Below are positions 41,301 to 53,300 of a stretch of DNA of 64,000 nucleotides, piece after piece. The first letter of the stretch is position 1; each line of letters opens with the position of its first letter. A program made the translations under genes and the position numbers. A model generated the notes under the pieces. That model was not told the origin of the DNA, searched no databases, and saw nothing but the letters and a program-made list of their open reading frames with translations. The DNA is from Symsagittifera roscoffensis (lineage: Eukaryota > Xenacoelomorpha > Acoela > Convolutidae). The DNA is taken from assembly GCF_963678635.1 (NCBI RefSeq), contig NC_087062.1, forward strand, positions 52,462,473 to 52,526,472, in the 5' to 3' direction.

Positions 41301-44300
41301 CTATCAAGCCAAAAAAAAGAAAAAAAATCAAGCAAATTGTGTTAGAAAAAAAACCAGCAGAAAAAACTTCGATAAACAGGATAAAGAGGTGATAAAGGCC
41401 TTATCGCAAGGGTTATTATTTCAAGAGTATATCCCTATGACTTCGGTCTGAGTTTTCAACAATACAATCCTTGCTATGTTATTGCCACTTGATTTAGTTT
41501 AGAAAGAAAACAATTTTGAGTTTGTCTGTTTAACATTTTCAATTAACAGATCAAGATAGGATCCTTTACACCACTAATGCAGTTGGTTCAAAATTGTTTG
41601 TTGCTGTGATTTAATTTTTTTTCTTGATGAAAATACGTACTCTTCAAAACGACATTTCGTCTGGACTACTTGCTAATTTTGTTAAAATTGGCGAAGACAA
41701 ATTTTGCACATGGTTGTTTTTTCTCCAAGACAATTTTGAATTTTTGACTAGTTGTGTTTGAGCCGAAATTTTGTTAATATATCTTCTGAAAGCGACTTGA
41801 GTTGGAGTTTAAAAGCATAATGTTTTGAGTTGTGGTTTGAAAGTAAGAAATTTGACTTATTTAGAAAAATTTAGAAAAACGAACCTGGGAGACATTTCGT
41901 GATATTAACGCATAAGCGGTTATTTAATCCGCATATAAATCGTTCCAATTCGAAATTCGATGGGATAATAATTCATTTTCGTTGAATGGAAAAAAAATTA
42001 ATTAATCGCCACCCTGAGATTAGATACTAAACTAACTTTTCAACTGCACTAATTTTTCAAGACATAATATAGTTAGTACTTTGCGAGCGTTTTGCATCTA
42101 GCTATCAAGTATGCCCCACGCCTCGGCTGCAGTTGCATCCGCGCTTGAATTTATTCGAAATTGAGTTAAACGAAATTTAATTGTCTCAAATGAAGCGCAA
42201 ACATTTTTCATTAACTTAAGATTTGAAACTTGTGCACAGGAACCAAATATAATTTTTTGAAAATTCTGCAGATTTTCCCAGTATGGAAGTAAATGAATAA
42301 ATTCTATGCTTGTTGTATTTTTGATTGTATGTAGGGATTGAACCTGGAAACTACGCGTTCCCAATCGCAAAATCTAGGCACTGTCCTAAATGCTTTTTGA
42401 TTCTATGTAAGTTGATCTTTCAATAGTTTGAAGACTTTAACTATGGTACATAGAACGTAATACGTACTTATCGAACACACAATTTTATTCGAAAGTTTAA
42501 TCAAATAAGCTTTTAACTCAAGTTTTGTCTAAATCGGATTCTTCAATTTTTATTACGGAAAACGTAAAAAAGACAGTTGAAAATTTATAGTTACTCAAAT
42601 GTTGTTTGCCGAAAAACTGTTAGAGACCAACTAAAAGCCACTCGAAACCTATAGGGTTTGCCATGATAAACGAGCAGTTTATATTTGTTTTTTTTTTAAA
42701 TCAAAAAAAAATTTTGGCTGATTTACAAAGAATGGAACAAAGTGTTCACTAGCATACGAGTAAATTCATTTCTAATTGATTTCAATGAGTTTTTTACCAC
42801 AACAAATAAGATTCTTTTTGAGAAATTTAAGCTATCGACAATTGAATTATCAAAAATTGAAATAGACTCAGAAAATTGTTTGAAACAGAACATTGTAGTA
42901 CAAGTTTTATGGATTTTTACAAACTTTTACAAAGTTTGGATTTGTTTGAAATTCTGTTCCAACAAGCAGCATCCACAAAAAATGAAACAAGACTGCTCGT
43001 ATCAGGTCGAAGCCCTTAATGTTCCGACTGCCTTTTAAGGTTTATGGAGCAGTACTAACATGAAAAAATTAAATGTTATAAAATAAAATGAATTTTTTTT
43101 TAATGAAATTTGAAAGTTTGTATGAAATCATCCCCCCACACGCCACATAAAATTTAAAAAAGAATTTTAGATTTCGCTCTTTCTAACAAACCAACTATGG
43201 CAAATAAGCTTCTTTCAACCAATTTTGAACAATTTCAAAGACGGATTAATTGTCCGCTTACGCGTTAATAGCGCGAAATATATCGCGCGTTAATTGTCCC
43301 AAATTGGCCAAAATGGCAATCTTTAAACCCCCATACTTTACAAAAAACAATCACAGGTGAAATATCTTTTCAAATTTAAGCTAAGGACAACATTACCTTT
43401 TGAATGATATAAAAATTAAATTTGCAGCAAAAATATATTGCAGCAAAAAATTTTAACAGTGAAACTTAGTAGTTAATTCTACATTTTTAAGAGGTCAATA
43501 TGAAGCCACTACGGCGATATAAAATTAACCGAAACCTATCAAGCAATAGTTCTGATCGAGCAATAGGAAATTAATTTTCTTCGCGTTTTTATTGTTTTTT
43601 GCAAGTTGTTAACATACAAAATTGAAACTATGAATCATGATTCATTGAATTTTGAATAACTTGGTTGTATCAAAACTGAAAAGTCTCTGAAGCGCAGCTT
43701 GAACACTAAATAAATAATAATTACATAAATTTTTTGTAAAGCAATTATCCAAATCAGGGCATGTTGTTTGAATTTATGACCAAAGATGCGTGAAAAGCTT
43801 GGTTTTCTTGCTATAGTGCTCAAAAACAAAAACCTAGACTAAGTATCTAGACTGAGCGAATAAGGCGTTAAAAAACTGTTTTGGGAACCTTTTGAAACTG
43901 CAAAATAATGTCATAAAAATGCAATTAATTTGGCTTAAATTTGTCCTGTTGTGTGGAACAAACAGCCCAAAAAACTATAAAATGTCAAAGAAGTCGAAAG
44001 CAGTTCTGTTTAATTTTAAAAATATAAAAAGAGTTTCACTCATGAATGGAATAACAAAAAGTGACAAAAAGTTGTCAGACTAAGATAAACCTCAAAAAAA
44101 TTAAAAACCTCACAAACTTTTTTTACCTTCAGCTATCGTAAAATAATAGCCATAGTCGGATCAGTTTTTTTAATAATCTGTCACGGCAGTTTTGTAAGTT
44201 ATCTCAACATTTTTTGGTTGGTTTAGATTAATCTCTGTAACAATAAAATTAACATATAAATTTAACAAATAATAAAGATTAACAAAGAAAAGCAAAAACA

Positions 44301-47300
44301 TTTGATATTTTTTTCAATAATGAAAAACAAGCATCATGTAACACTTACACTAAAATTGGTTCAACAAACAAATAGTTTGGAGCCCAAAAATTGTCCACAT
44401 TAGGTTTTCAACAATGATTTTTACCTCCATAAAATCAATTTTAAGCAACTGGTTTAATCAGCATGGTTTGAAATACCTTTATTTCTAAAAACTTAAGAGA
44501 CACTTCATTCAACTCAAAACTTGACCATTGCTTTTGTCAATTAGACTTTGCATTATTCACAGCTAGTTAGGTTGGAAAAAGATTATCTTAATTTCTTTTT
44601 TTCTTTTCATATTTTTTTCCTATTTTCTGGTACAATTTTCATTTTCATAAAGTTTGCTCTCTTTCATTTACTTTCCATTTTTACGCCCTTAACCTCATTT
44701 CCCCCCCCCCCGCCTAGACCTCTACTCCAAAACTTGACTTGAAAAATCAATTGTTTTGGTCAAGTTTTCCAAAAAGTGCGTAAAAACGTCTTTCGGCCTG
44801 TTTTTTAACGTCGAAAAATGAACAACGTGAACGTAGAGAGGGGTTTTAGGTTAAACTGTGGTTATAAAAGTGAATAGATATATAGTCGAGTAGGCCCGCG
44901 TTTTGCATATATTGCAGGAAGTTTTGTTAAGTCGAAGTTTTGTATCAAATTTGTCAAATCAAGTTTAATTTTACCAAAATTAGAGCAAAAAAAATCTTAT
45001 CAAATATAAATGAAAAAAAAAATCGTGAGAAATTAGCAATCGGAGTGTACCTGCCTTCGGAACCTAAAGACAAACAAATTATAGGAATTTCGTACAGACA
45101 ATTTTTTTTGTTTCGATCCGTCTACATTGCTTCTAAAACGGATAGAGACAAAAAGCTTAGTTAACGACCGAACTCAGTTTCATAATCAGTTTTTGTTTTC
45201 GTTGATTTGAAAAAAGCGAAGATAATTTAATGTGGAAGAGTTGCTTCATTTCATGAAAGATCTTTTTTCTAAAAGTTGGGGGATGTAGGGTGTGGACAAC
45301 TGACAGTAGTTTACAGTTGAAACTTCTTAGTACTTATTAAAAATTGTACTGCTTAACTAAGGCATCACTTGACTAGGCCAATCGGGCATTTTGATGTCCT
45401 TGCACAACAGAATTACGTTAATTGACAAATGTTATATTGAATAATCTCTGATATGAAAACACTTTATATTATTTCCATTATTTAGCAAAACCTAGCTCAC
45501 ATAGCGTTACCAGAAATTTTCGACACCAAGTTTAAGGAACTGATATAACAATCTCATCAGTCTGACCACCGCAGAAAGTAAGCGAGGACTATACCTTCTG
45601 TAAAATTTTAAATCGTTTTCACGCAAAATCAGGTTATTTAAGGGTAATTCAATCGTGATTCGGTTCAACTCTTTCAATTGTAATGCAACAATCATTCAAA
45701 AAGTTGAGAAGAGTGGTGCTATTGTAGTTCGGTTCAAAAATTACAACGGAAACCGAGAGCCAGTTGGTCTTACATGAGGAGAATAAGTTTTTTTAAAGTC
45801 ATGCAAAATTTAGTTCGTTTCAGCGAAAAGTGCACTTTGAAACTTCATAAAGAGCTTCCTTGTCTATGAAGAGTTTTCTCAAAATTTTTTTTAAAATTAG
45901 AAATAATTAAACATTTTGATGTTTTGTTTTGCTTTTCATGTTTGGCAGTAGCCGTAGTCTTGTTCCACGCAATATATGATAAATCGTTACTTAGTTGCAG
46001 CTAACTTTACTTTATACAATCAAAAGAATAAAAGGATAAAAGTGAATTAATATGAAAACTAAAACCTAAAAACTAAGAGAAAATTCTCTCCGCCGGAGAG
46101 AATGAAAGTGTCAAGGTCAGACATAAATGACCGGTTAAATCAATCAGACTAAGAATGATTTAAATGGACTAAGTATAAAAGTGGAATCGCATCATTCTCG
46201 CAGCAGGTCGAAATTTAAACTGAAAATTAATATAACTAACCAGCTGCTCCTTTTCTTCTTTTCGAGAGAAAAAGATTTTAAAAAAAGGAAACTAAGCACA
46301 GTATTTTCTGCACTAAGGTTAAAAGAAGGTTAATAATAAAATGGTCAGTTAAGCATATCGAATTCACGCTGAACTTTAAAAAAATAACATCCAAAGGATG
46401 ACACCATAACTCAGCTAATAATGAAATTCCGCATAAAGTGTTAGATGAAGTTAAAAGCACAGGAGGTATCAGTCAATAAATGTAAGCAAATAAAAGTTAA
46501 GTATGTCGGCCAATTCTGTATATTTCTGAACGGTAAATTGAATTAAAAAAATTTATCCGGAGGAAAGACAATCATTTAAAACTACAAAATTTACTGCCAG
46601 AACAAGATGTTATAAGAGGTTAACGCCAAATATGGGTTTTATGGGCTTAACATTTTGATGACGTTATAAAACAAGCAACAAATGAAAAATAGGGGTGCAA
46701 AAAGGGAGTTTCTATTTTCAGTTTTTGCTTCCGCTGATAAAATTTTCTGAGTCAGCGTTCTCGTCATAATTGTCAAGGGCAATTCTTTGTGTCTGTAGAA
46801 GAGGGAGAGTGAATGCATGAAGGATTTGCGTCCAAAAGTATTGTCAAATCATCCGATGGAGTGTCGTGTAACAATTATAATTGTGACTCGTGGAGCTGAT
46901 GTTGTCCAAGACAATCGGGTTAGAGGCTGATCCAGATGTTTCATCGAATTGATCTATAACTTCTGTGAAATAGCTACTATCATAGATTTTCGGCGGGCCC
47001 AAGTTTTGATTTGACCGGCGTAAAAGCAGTTCGTTACCGGGCTTAGGAGATGTCTGTTGATTAGAGGGAACATCGTCTGACTAGTAGACTATCTCTTAAA
47101 TGGGGAAGATTACCAAAGTTTCCTCGGATTCCGATGAATTGGTCCTATCCGGCGGAAAATCTGAGGCTTGACGTTATTTAAGGTATCCTTTTAGTTGCCG
47201 ATGATGGATCGTCTGGTTTGACGGTAAGGATGCTAAGTGGGCACTCTGGTTTTTTAGTATCGTTTGAGCTGTCATCTAAAATCTCAAGTTGGAAGTAATT

Positions 47301-50300
47301 GTATTGTGTTTTGGATTATTACGGCTATTAGAAATTATTCGATCACTAGCCATATACCTACAGGGAAAACCTTCAGCTAATTTCAGAAGTATCCGAAGGA
47401 ATAAACATCGATTCGTCTGAAGCCAAGTAACCTGGATTAAGGGTCGACTTCTTAGCGCGAGACGGCTGTCTTCTGGAGGAATTCTTCCAGAAATTGGAAA
47501 CCCTCGTCCTGGTGTTATTATCTGAAGTGGCCAGCTCAATTTGTTTCCTGGCATTCCGTCCTGGATTTCTAGACGTGGGTGTTTTCCTCTGATTTGCGCG
47601 CCTCGTACTTATTTCATTATGACAGGGCTAGGAAAACTTGGGAATGATATGATTCCTCTAAAAGATCAAAGTTGAGAAAATTTCGATTTTGGTAAGGCAA
47701 TGCCTAATTTTCTGATGACTTTACCGTCGGATAATTCTAAAGTAGATCTAGAGGCTTTTATTATTTTTTGATTTAGTTCTTTCTAAAATACGTTTCCGTT
47801 GATGCTCTCTTTCATTTCCCGGAGAATTTTACCTTTGAATGAACTCTGGAGTGGCATTTTCGACGAAAAATGTTTTGAAAGAGATGGGTAATCCGATGCC
47901 TATCCCTTCTGTGGTGATTGGTTCTTCTTAGCGATGACTGTATCTTTCTAACCATCCTCCAATCTGTCGCCAGCGTTCCAGTCTCGGAGTGTTTTTTTGC
48001 ACAAAATCGATTTGCCTAAAATTCAATTAGAAGGTTTACAGGACGCGAGTTGTATCCAAATTGTGTTCGGTTTCCTTTTGAAATGTATATCGCATGGAGA
48101 GCATTTAATTTTTGATTGATAAGAAGATCGAAGTTTTTAAATAGTTTTTGAGATAGCGCCTTGTTATGTATATTTTTGTACAAATTCTTACGTTAACTCT
48201 TGAGCCATTGACAAAACTTTGATTTTAACAGAATGTACAAGTTTTTCGACTAAACCGTTGGATCGATGATCCTCTACTGTACAAAATAATAATTTAATTG
48301 TGTTCGAGTCGGAAAAAAAATTAAAATCCTGGCTTGTAAAACAGGATGCGTATTGTACTCGAATGGAGCAAGGTATGCCGTGTGGGAAAAAATAATACTG
48401 AAGAAATTCGATAACTGTTTCTGTCGATGTGGATGTGGTAGTTTTTGATGATGGAATTTTTGAAATTTATTTGATGCATAACAGATTAGATTTGATTATG
48501 CCCCAGTGAGATTACAAAGGACCGGCAAAATCTAAGTTCAGGTCCTCGTTACGTTCAGATAATGGTATAGTTTACTAATTTGTAAATTTGGAATTACTAT
48601 TTTTTTATTCTTACCCATCTTGGTGCATTCTGAACAATTTACGCCATGGAAATTATTTTGTCTATTTATATGGTACCACCAGATGTATTGGGCTACAAAC
48701 TTCCTTCGGATTTGGCCGGGGTGTGCTTCGTGAAGGGTCTTAATCATGGCATTTCTTAGAGTAAACGGAATCACATGTTTGCCATCCATGTATAATAATC
48801 CGTCGAATTCATGTAAATGACGTATAAAACGATGAGAACATGGCTAATTTGAATTAATCGTCTCAACTTTGTTCTGAATTGTTTTCACGGTAGGGCTCAA
48901 CAAATATTCATCTTCAGTTAAGAGGAATACTACTTTTGCTTTGAATAAAGTATTTAGATTCAAAGGAAAATCGGGCAACTTCAAATTTTCACGGTATTTT
49001 TTAACGAGTTTTTTGTGTTCTAATAACAATGAGAAGTCTTAATGGACTTGAGTGCCAGAGGTGGACGGACTAAATCCATTTTTTTGAGTTCCATAAATAC
49101 AGTATTTACAGTTTTTCTATCTAAAGGGGAGTTAATTGTGCTACAATTAGGAAATAAGAAATTTAAAAAATGCAGAAATTGAAATAGAAATTTTTAAAGG
49201 ATTAATATTAGAATAATCCGAGGGAATGCATTTGGAGGTAAAAATTTCAGTTCGATTATTTTTTGAGTCACAAATTGGAAGAGTCGAGTTTATATGTTTC
49301 TGAACCGATGCTAATAAGTAATAACGTAGTCTTGCGTAATCGGAATTTTCCAAATTTGAACCAATCTCACTGCATAACTGTTTTTGATTATTCGAAGCAT
49401 CAATTGCTTTGTTAATTTCATTAATGTTAGCAACTACGAATTCTTCATCATTATGTGATGGGGGTAAGGTTTTTCAGATAGAATTCTTGAAATTAAGTCG
49501 GTTATTCGCATAACCTTCCTGCCAAAATTTTAATAGTGAAGTTAAAAGGTAACAATCGATCAACCCATCTTGTTAATCTACTGTGATACGCTTCATTCCC
49601 GTGGTTTATTGAAAAGGCGGATAGCAGGGCTTTATGGTCTGCGAAAAATTCAAAAACTGATCCAAAAAAGTAGTTCTTTTAATGTTCAACCGCCCAAACG
49701 ACCCCTAGAAGTTCTGACTCATTGCTAGAATGTTTAGATTCGCGTGGGTTTAAAAACCATGAGGCAGAGGAAACCGTCTTCCAATCGTTTCCGTGGAGTA
49801 AATCTAAAGATGCCCCTAGTCCATTATGTGACGCATCGGTTTTTAATCTGGTGTTACTTTTTGCATCGAAGTGGGTATTTTTTGTCAGATTAAAAATTTC
49901 TCGCTTAATTTTCTCAAATGCTTCTGTATGATCTACGGTTCAATGGAAAATGGTTTTTTTTTATTTAGCAAAAAGCAAAAAGGGCTTCCCAAGGATGCTG
50001 AATTTGGGACGAATTTGATGTATTGATTTGGATTGCTTTCGTTTTTTTTATTCAACGGGGAAATTCCTGGTCTTGAAATTTTAAATTCCAGCCATTCAAT
50101 TTATTTTGGAAAATTTACACTTTAATTATTTGACGGCAAAGTTGTGATTGTCTAAAATCGACAAAGTTTTGTAGACAGTGTCTTTGTGATCGGAAAAACT
50201 TCCTTTGGATGCAACTAAACTGTCGTCTAAAAAAAATTTGTAAAAGGAATTGTTCCTAACGATGAGGCCATGATTCTTTGAAATTCGTTAGGCATATCGC

Positions 50301-53300
50301 CCAGTCTGTAAAAATCAGTTAGAAAATGAAAAGTGCTGGTAATAGCGCCACCGACTATAGTAAAATTACACTGGTTTCTAGTAAAATTATCCAAGACCAG
50401 CTGACTATAGGCGTTTTTTAAATCAAGCTTTGTAAACCATACACCTCCAGCCGAATCAATTGAAATTTGAGCCGTTATTTTATCCGCAACTTCGTGAATA
50501 TTCGCCATTTTAAATTTGTTTTTGTATATTTGTGTGTTGAAAACTTCTGAGTCTATTGCTAACTTGATTGATTTGTCTTCTTCACAAGTATAGACGATTG
50601 GGCTAATGAATCGATTTTCGCAACAATTTTCTATTTTATTATTAAATCCGTCGGCTTTGAGCCGTTTTAGTTCAATTTTGAATTAGTCTAATAAAGAAGA
50701 GGAATGATCGATTTCCCTGTCTTTTTTAGCGGTAGAAGTAAAATTTATTGACTTACACATTTTGTTGGTCTGGAAACGTGGAAACTGTTTCTGTAAAACT
50801 TCACTCTCCACTTTAGGCAAATTATAATTTCCAAGGATGTTCCTTTCGTGGCCTTCTGTCAAAACAAATGGCAATCTGCATGTGACCATCCATTCGAGGA
50901 ATTCGGGAATATCAATTTGCCGGTGATGTTGATAGCGTTGTCTGTGAACCCGCAGTATAAACCCTTTGTTGCTTTATCCAGCGGATAAATCTTCAATAAA
51001 GCTTCTCGTAATTTCAGTTCGTGAATAAAATCGTTCTTGAGAAAGCTGACCGGGCTAGAAGTCCACTTGAATATTTAAAATCACTTGATTTTTTTCCCGA
51101 GGCCAATATTTAGCAGTTTTTAAGTTTTTTTCCTTCGTCGTCTAAAAATTTAATTATATTTAAAACAGGATAATCATCTTTTTTGTTCTGTCCGGATTAT
51201 GACCATATATTGATCACTCCAGAGCATTCTCTATTTACACGGTCTAGTTTTACATCCGGTTGATCCGAAGAATTAAAAACTGTTTCATCTACAATTTGGG
51301 TATTTACAATGCTTACTTTTTACGACGAGATTTACATGGTCTGGTGAAGTGGCCTTTGCATTTACAGGATGAACATGTTGTGTCCTTCGCTGGACAAACT
51401 GCGAGGTGTCTTTTGAAAATGAACCGCCTTATTTCATACAGGTGTTCTTACGTTCAATATTCAGAGTTAGTTTTCTTTTGACATCAAAATCATAATACGG
51501 TTTGTGTAAAAAGGATCCGTTAGATTTTGTCCATTTTTGAGCGGGCGCCCCAAAAATTTGCCAATGACTTTTTTTCACGTTGCTTACTATTTAACCGTTA
51601 GTGTCTTTCAAATGTGACGTCCAACTTCTGTCCAAAGACTCTTTTTTCTTCATTCCCGAGGGCTAGGTAGAGGATTGAGCGAAGTTTCTTGCCGGCTTCT
51701 TCGATTCTCATTTCGTTTAAACTTTTTGCTTCTGTTTTGATCGATGCCGCCTCTTCGTCATCGTAACATTTTTGTTCTTGCATATTCCTCTCTACTCGTG
51801 CTTTTCTTGGACTTTCCGTTTCGTTCTCTGTCGGATTCTCAAGTGCAGGTGGAAGTGGATGATTCTTTTCAACCAGATTTACTAGATTTTCAATATCTAC
51901 GTTTTCCATTGCGATAAAAGCTAGTTGGAAAAAATTGCTCCACTCTTCCCAAGGAATTGGTGGGTCCACCGTAAAGTTCTGCCAAATAGAAGGTATTCTT
52001 CTTACGTTATATTCGTTGTTTGATTTCGCCATGATAAAAAGTTACATGGTTACAGCTAACTCTACTTTATACAATTAAAAGAATAAAAGGATAAAAGTGA
52101 ATAACCTGAAAATTAAAACATTGAAAAGCGAGAGAATATTCTCTCCGCCGGAGAGAAAAAAAAATTGCAAGGCACATACTGGTTCTGCAAAAAAAAAATT
52201 GCAAGGCACATTTTTTTTCTCTCCGCCGGAGAGAAAAAAAAATTGCAAGACTGGTTAAATTAATTGGACTAAGACACTTTTAATTAGACTAAATATAAAA
52301 GTGGAATCACATCCTTACGCCACATGAAAAAAACTACATAAAAAAAGACGAAAAATTGTTTTCTTTTTAGTGTGGTCAGAACCATTCCCTGCTACTTGCA
52401 GAGAAACTGGCTACTTTTGTTGATATCCAACTTCATCTTTTCAAAATGAAAGCTAAAAAAACTGGGAAAAAAAAACAAAAATTTTGATGTAGTTTTGCGC
52501 CATGTTAACAAGCATGCTCCTTTTCTACATTGCGACAAAAAAACCAAGCTTGGACAAACAGCAGTATGAAACTGAACGATTTGATCAGTGAGTTGAGTTG
52601 ACGTGATCAGAAAAACAAATAGGAGCTTGCAAATATAAAAATTGCAAAAAAAAAACTGGAGAAAACTAACGAAAGTTTTGATGGACTTTTGCGCCATGTC
52701 AACATGCATGCAAGTTTTCTCTATTGCGACAAAAAATATAAGTATGGACAAACTGCAGAACGAAATTGAACAATGTGATCAGCGAGTTAACGTTATCAGG
52801 AAAACAATTAGGATCTTGCAACTATGAAAAACTAAAAAAAAACTGGAGAAAACTAACGAAATTTTGATGTACTTTCGCGCCATGTTATCAAGCACGCTGC
52901 TTTTCTATATTTCGATCATAAAACGAACTATGAAAGCTTTGGCGTTTTCCTCGGATAAACATTTCAGTTCATAGTCTCATCTATTATTATTCCGTTTTAT
53001 ATGTTATTTTTAGGTTTCCTGGAATTGCTGATTTGAAGATAGGCGATGTCTACATGATCGGAAACTTCTTTTTCGTCTTCGGCAGCCTCATCGAGTTCGC
53101 CCTCGTCAACTCAGGACAGAGACGCAGAGTCAAATCCCGCAAGAGAAAAGAGTCCAAAGTGGTCGTCAGAGGCGCAGCAGAGAAAAACAAAAACACGAAA
53201 AATTATTTTTCGTGTGATATGCAAACAAATTGCGATGACGAAGAACGAATGAATGGTGGCGATAATGACGATGTTGATGGCGAACGTCGCGGGGATTCTC

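Larger units (their letters stand above)
45978..52384 (-). mobile_element. Fossil Ty3/gypsy-type LTR retrotransposon, broken, both LTRs present
   Basis: Reading right to left on the - strand: 5' LTR (about 52384-52032), gag (52032-51598 and on) with a CCHC zinc knuckle C-x2-C-x4-H-x4-C near 51360, reverse transcriptase (about 50900-50227, with WFTKLDLKNAYSQL and YRLGDMPNEFQRIM), RNase H (about 50000-49500), integrase zinc-binding domain (48789-48538, HEAHPGQ ... CSECTKM), integrase core and tail, a purine tract (46247-46262 on the - strand), and 3' LTR (46242-45978). The domain order is that of Ty3/gypsy. It has many breaks, the LTRs clearly differ from each other, and no target-site duplication could be confirmed, so it is old and inactive. 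It lies antisense to the receptor, 0.6 kb before its last exon. Confidence 0.87.

Noticed and set aside
45964-45977. Target-site duplication of the antisense fossil
   Set aside because: ATATA precedes the left LTR but is not found at the presumed right edge, which is itself uncertain.
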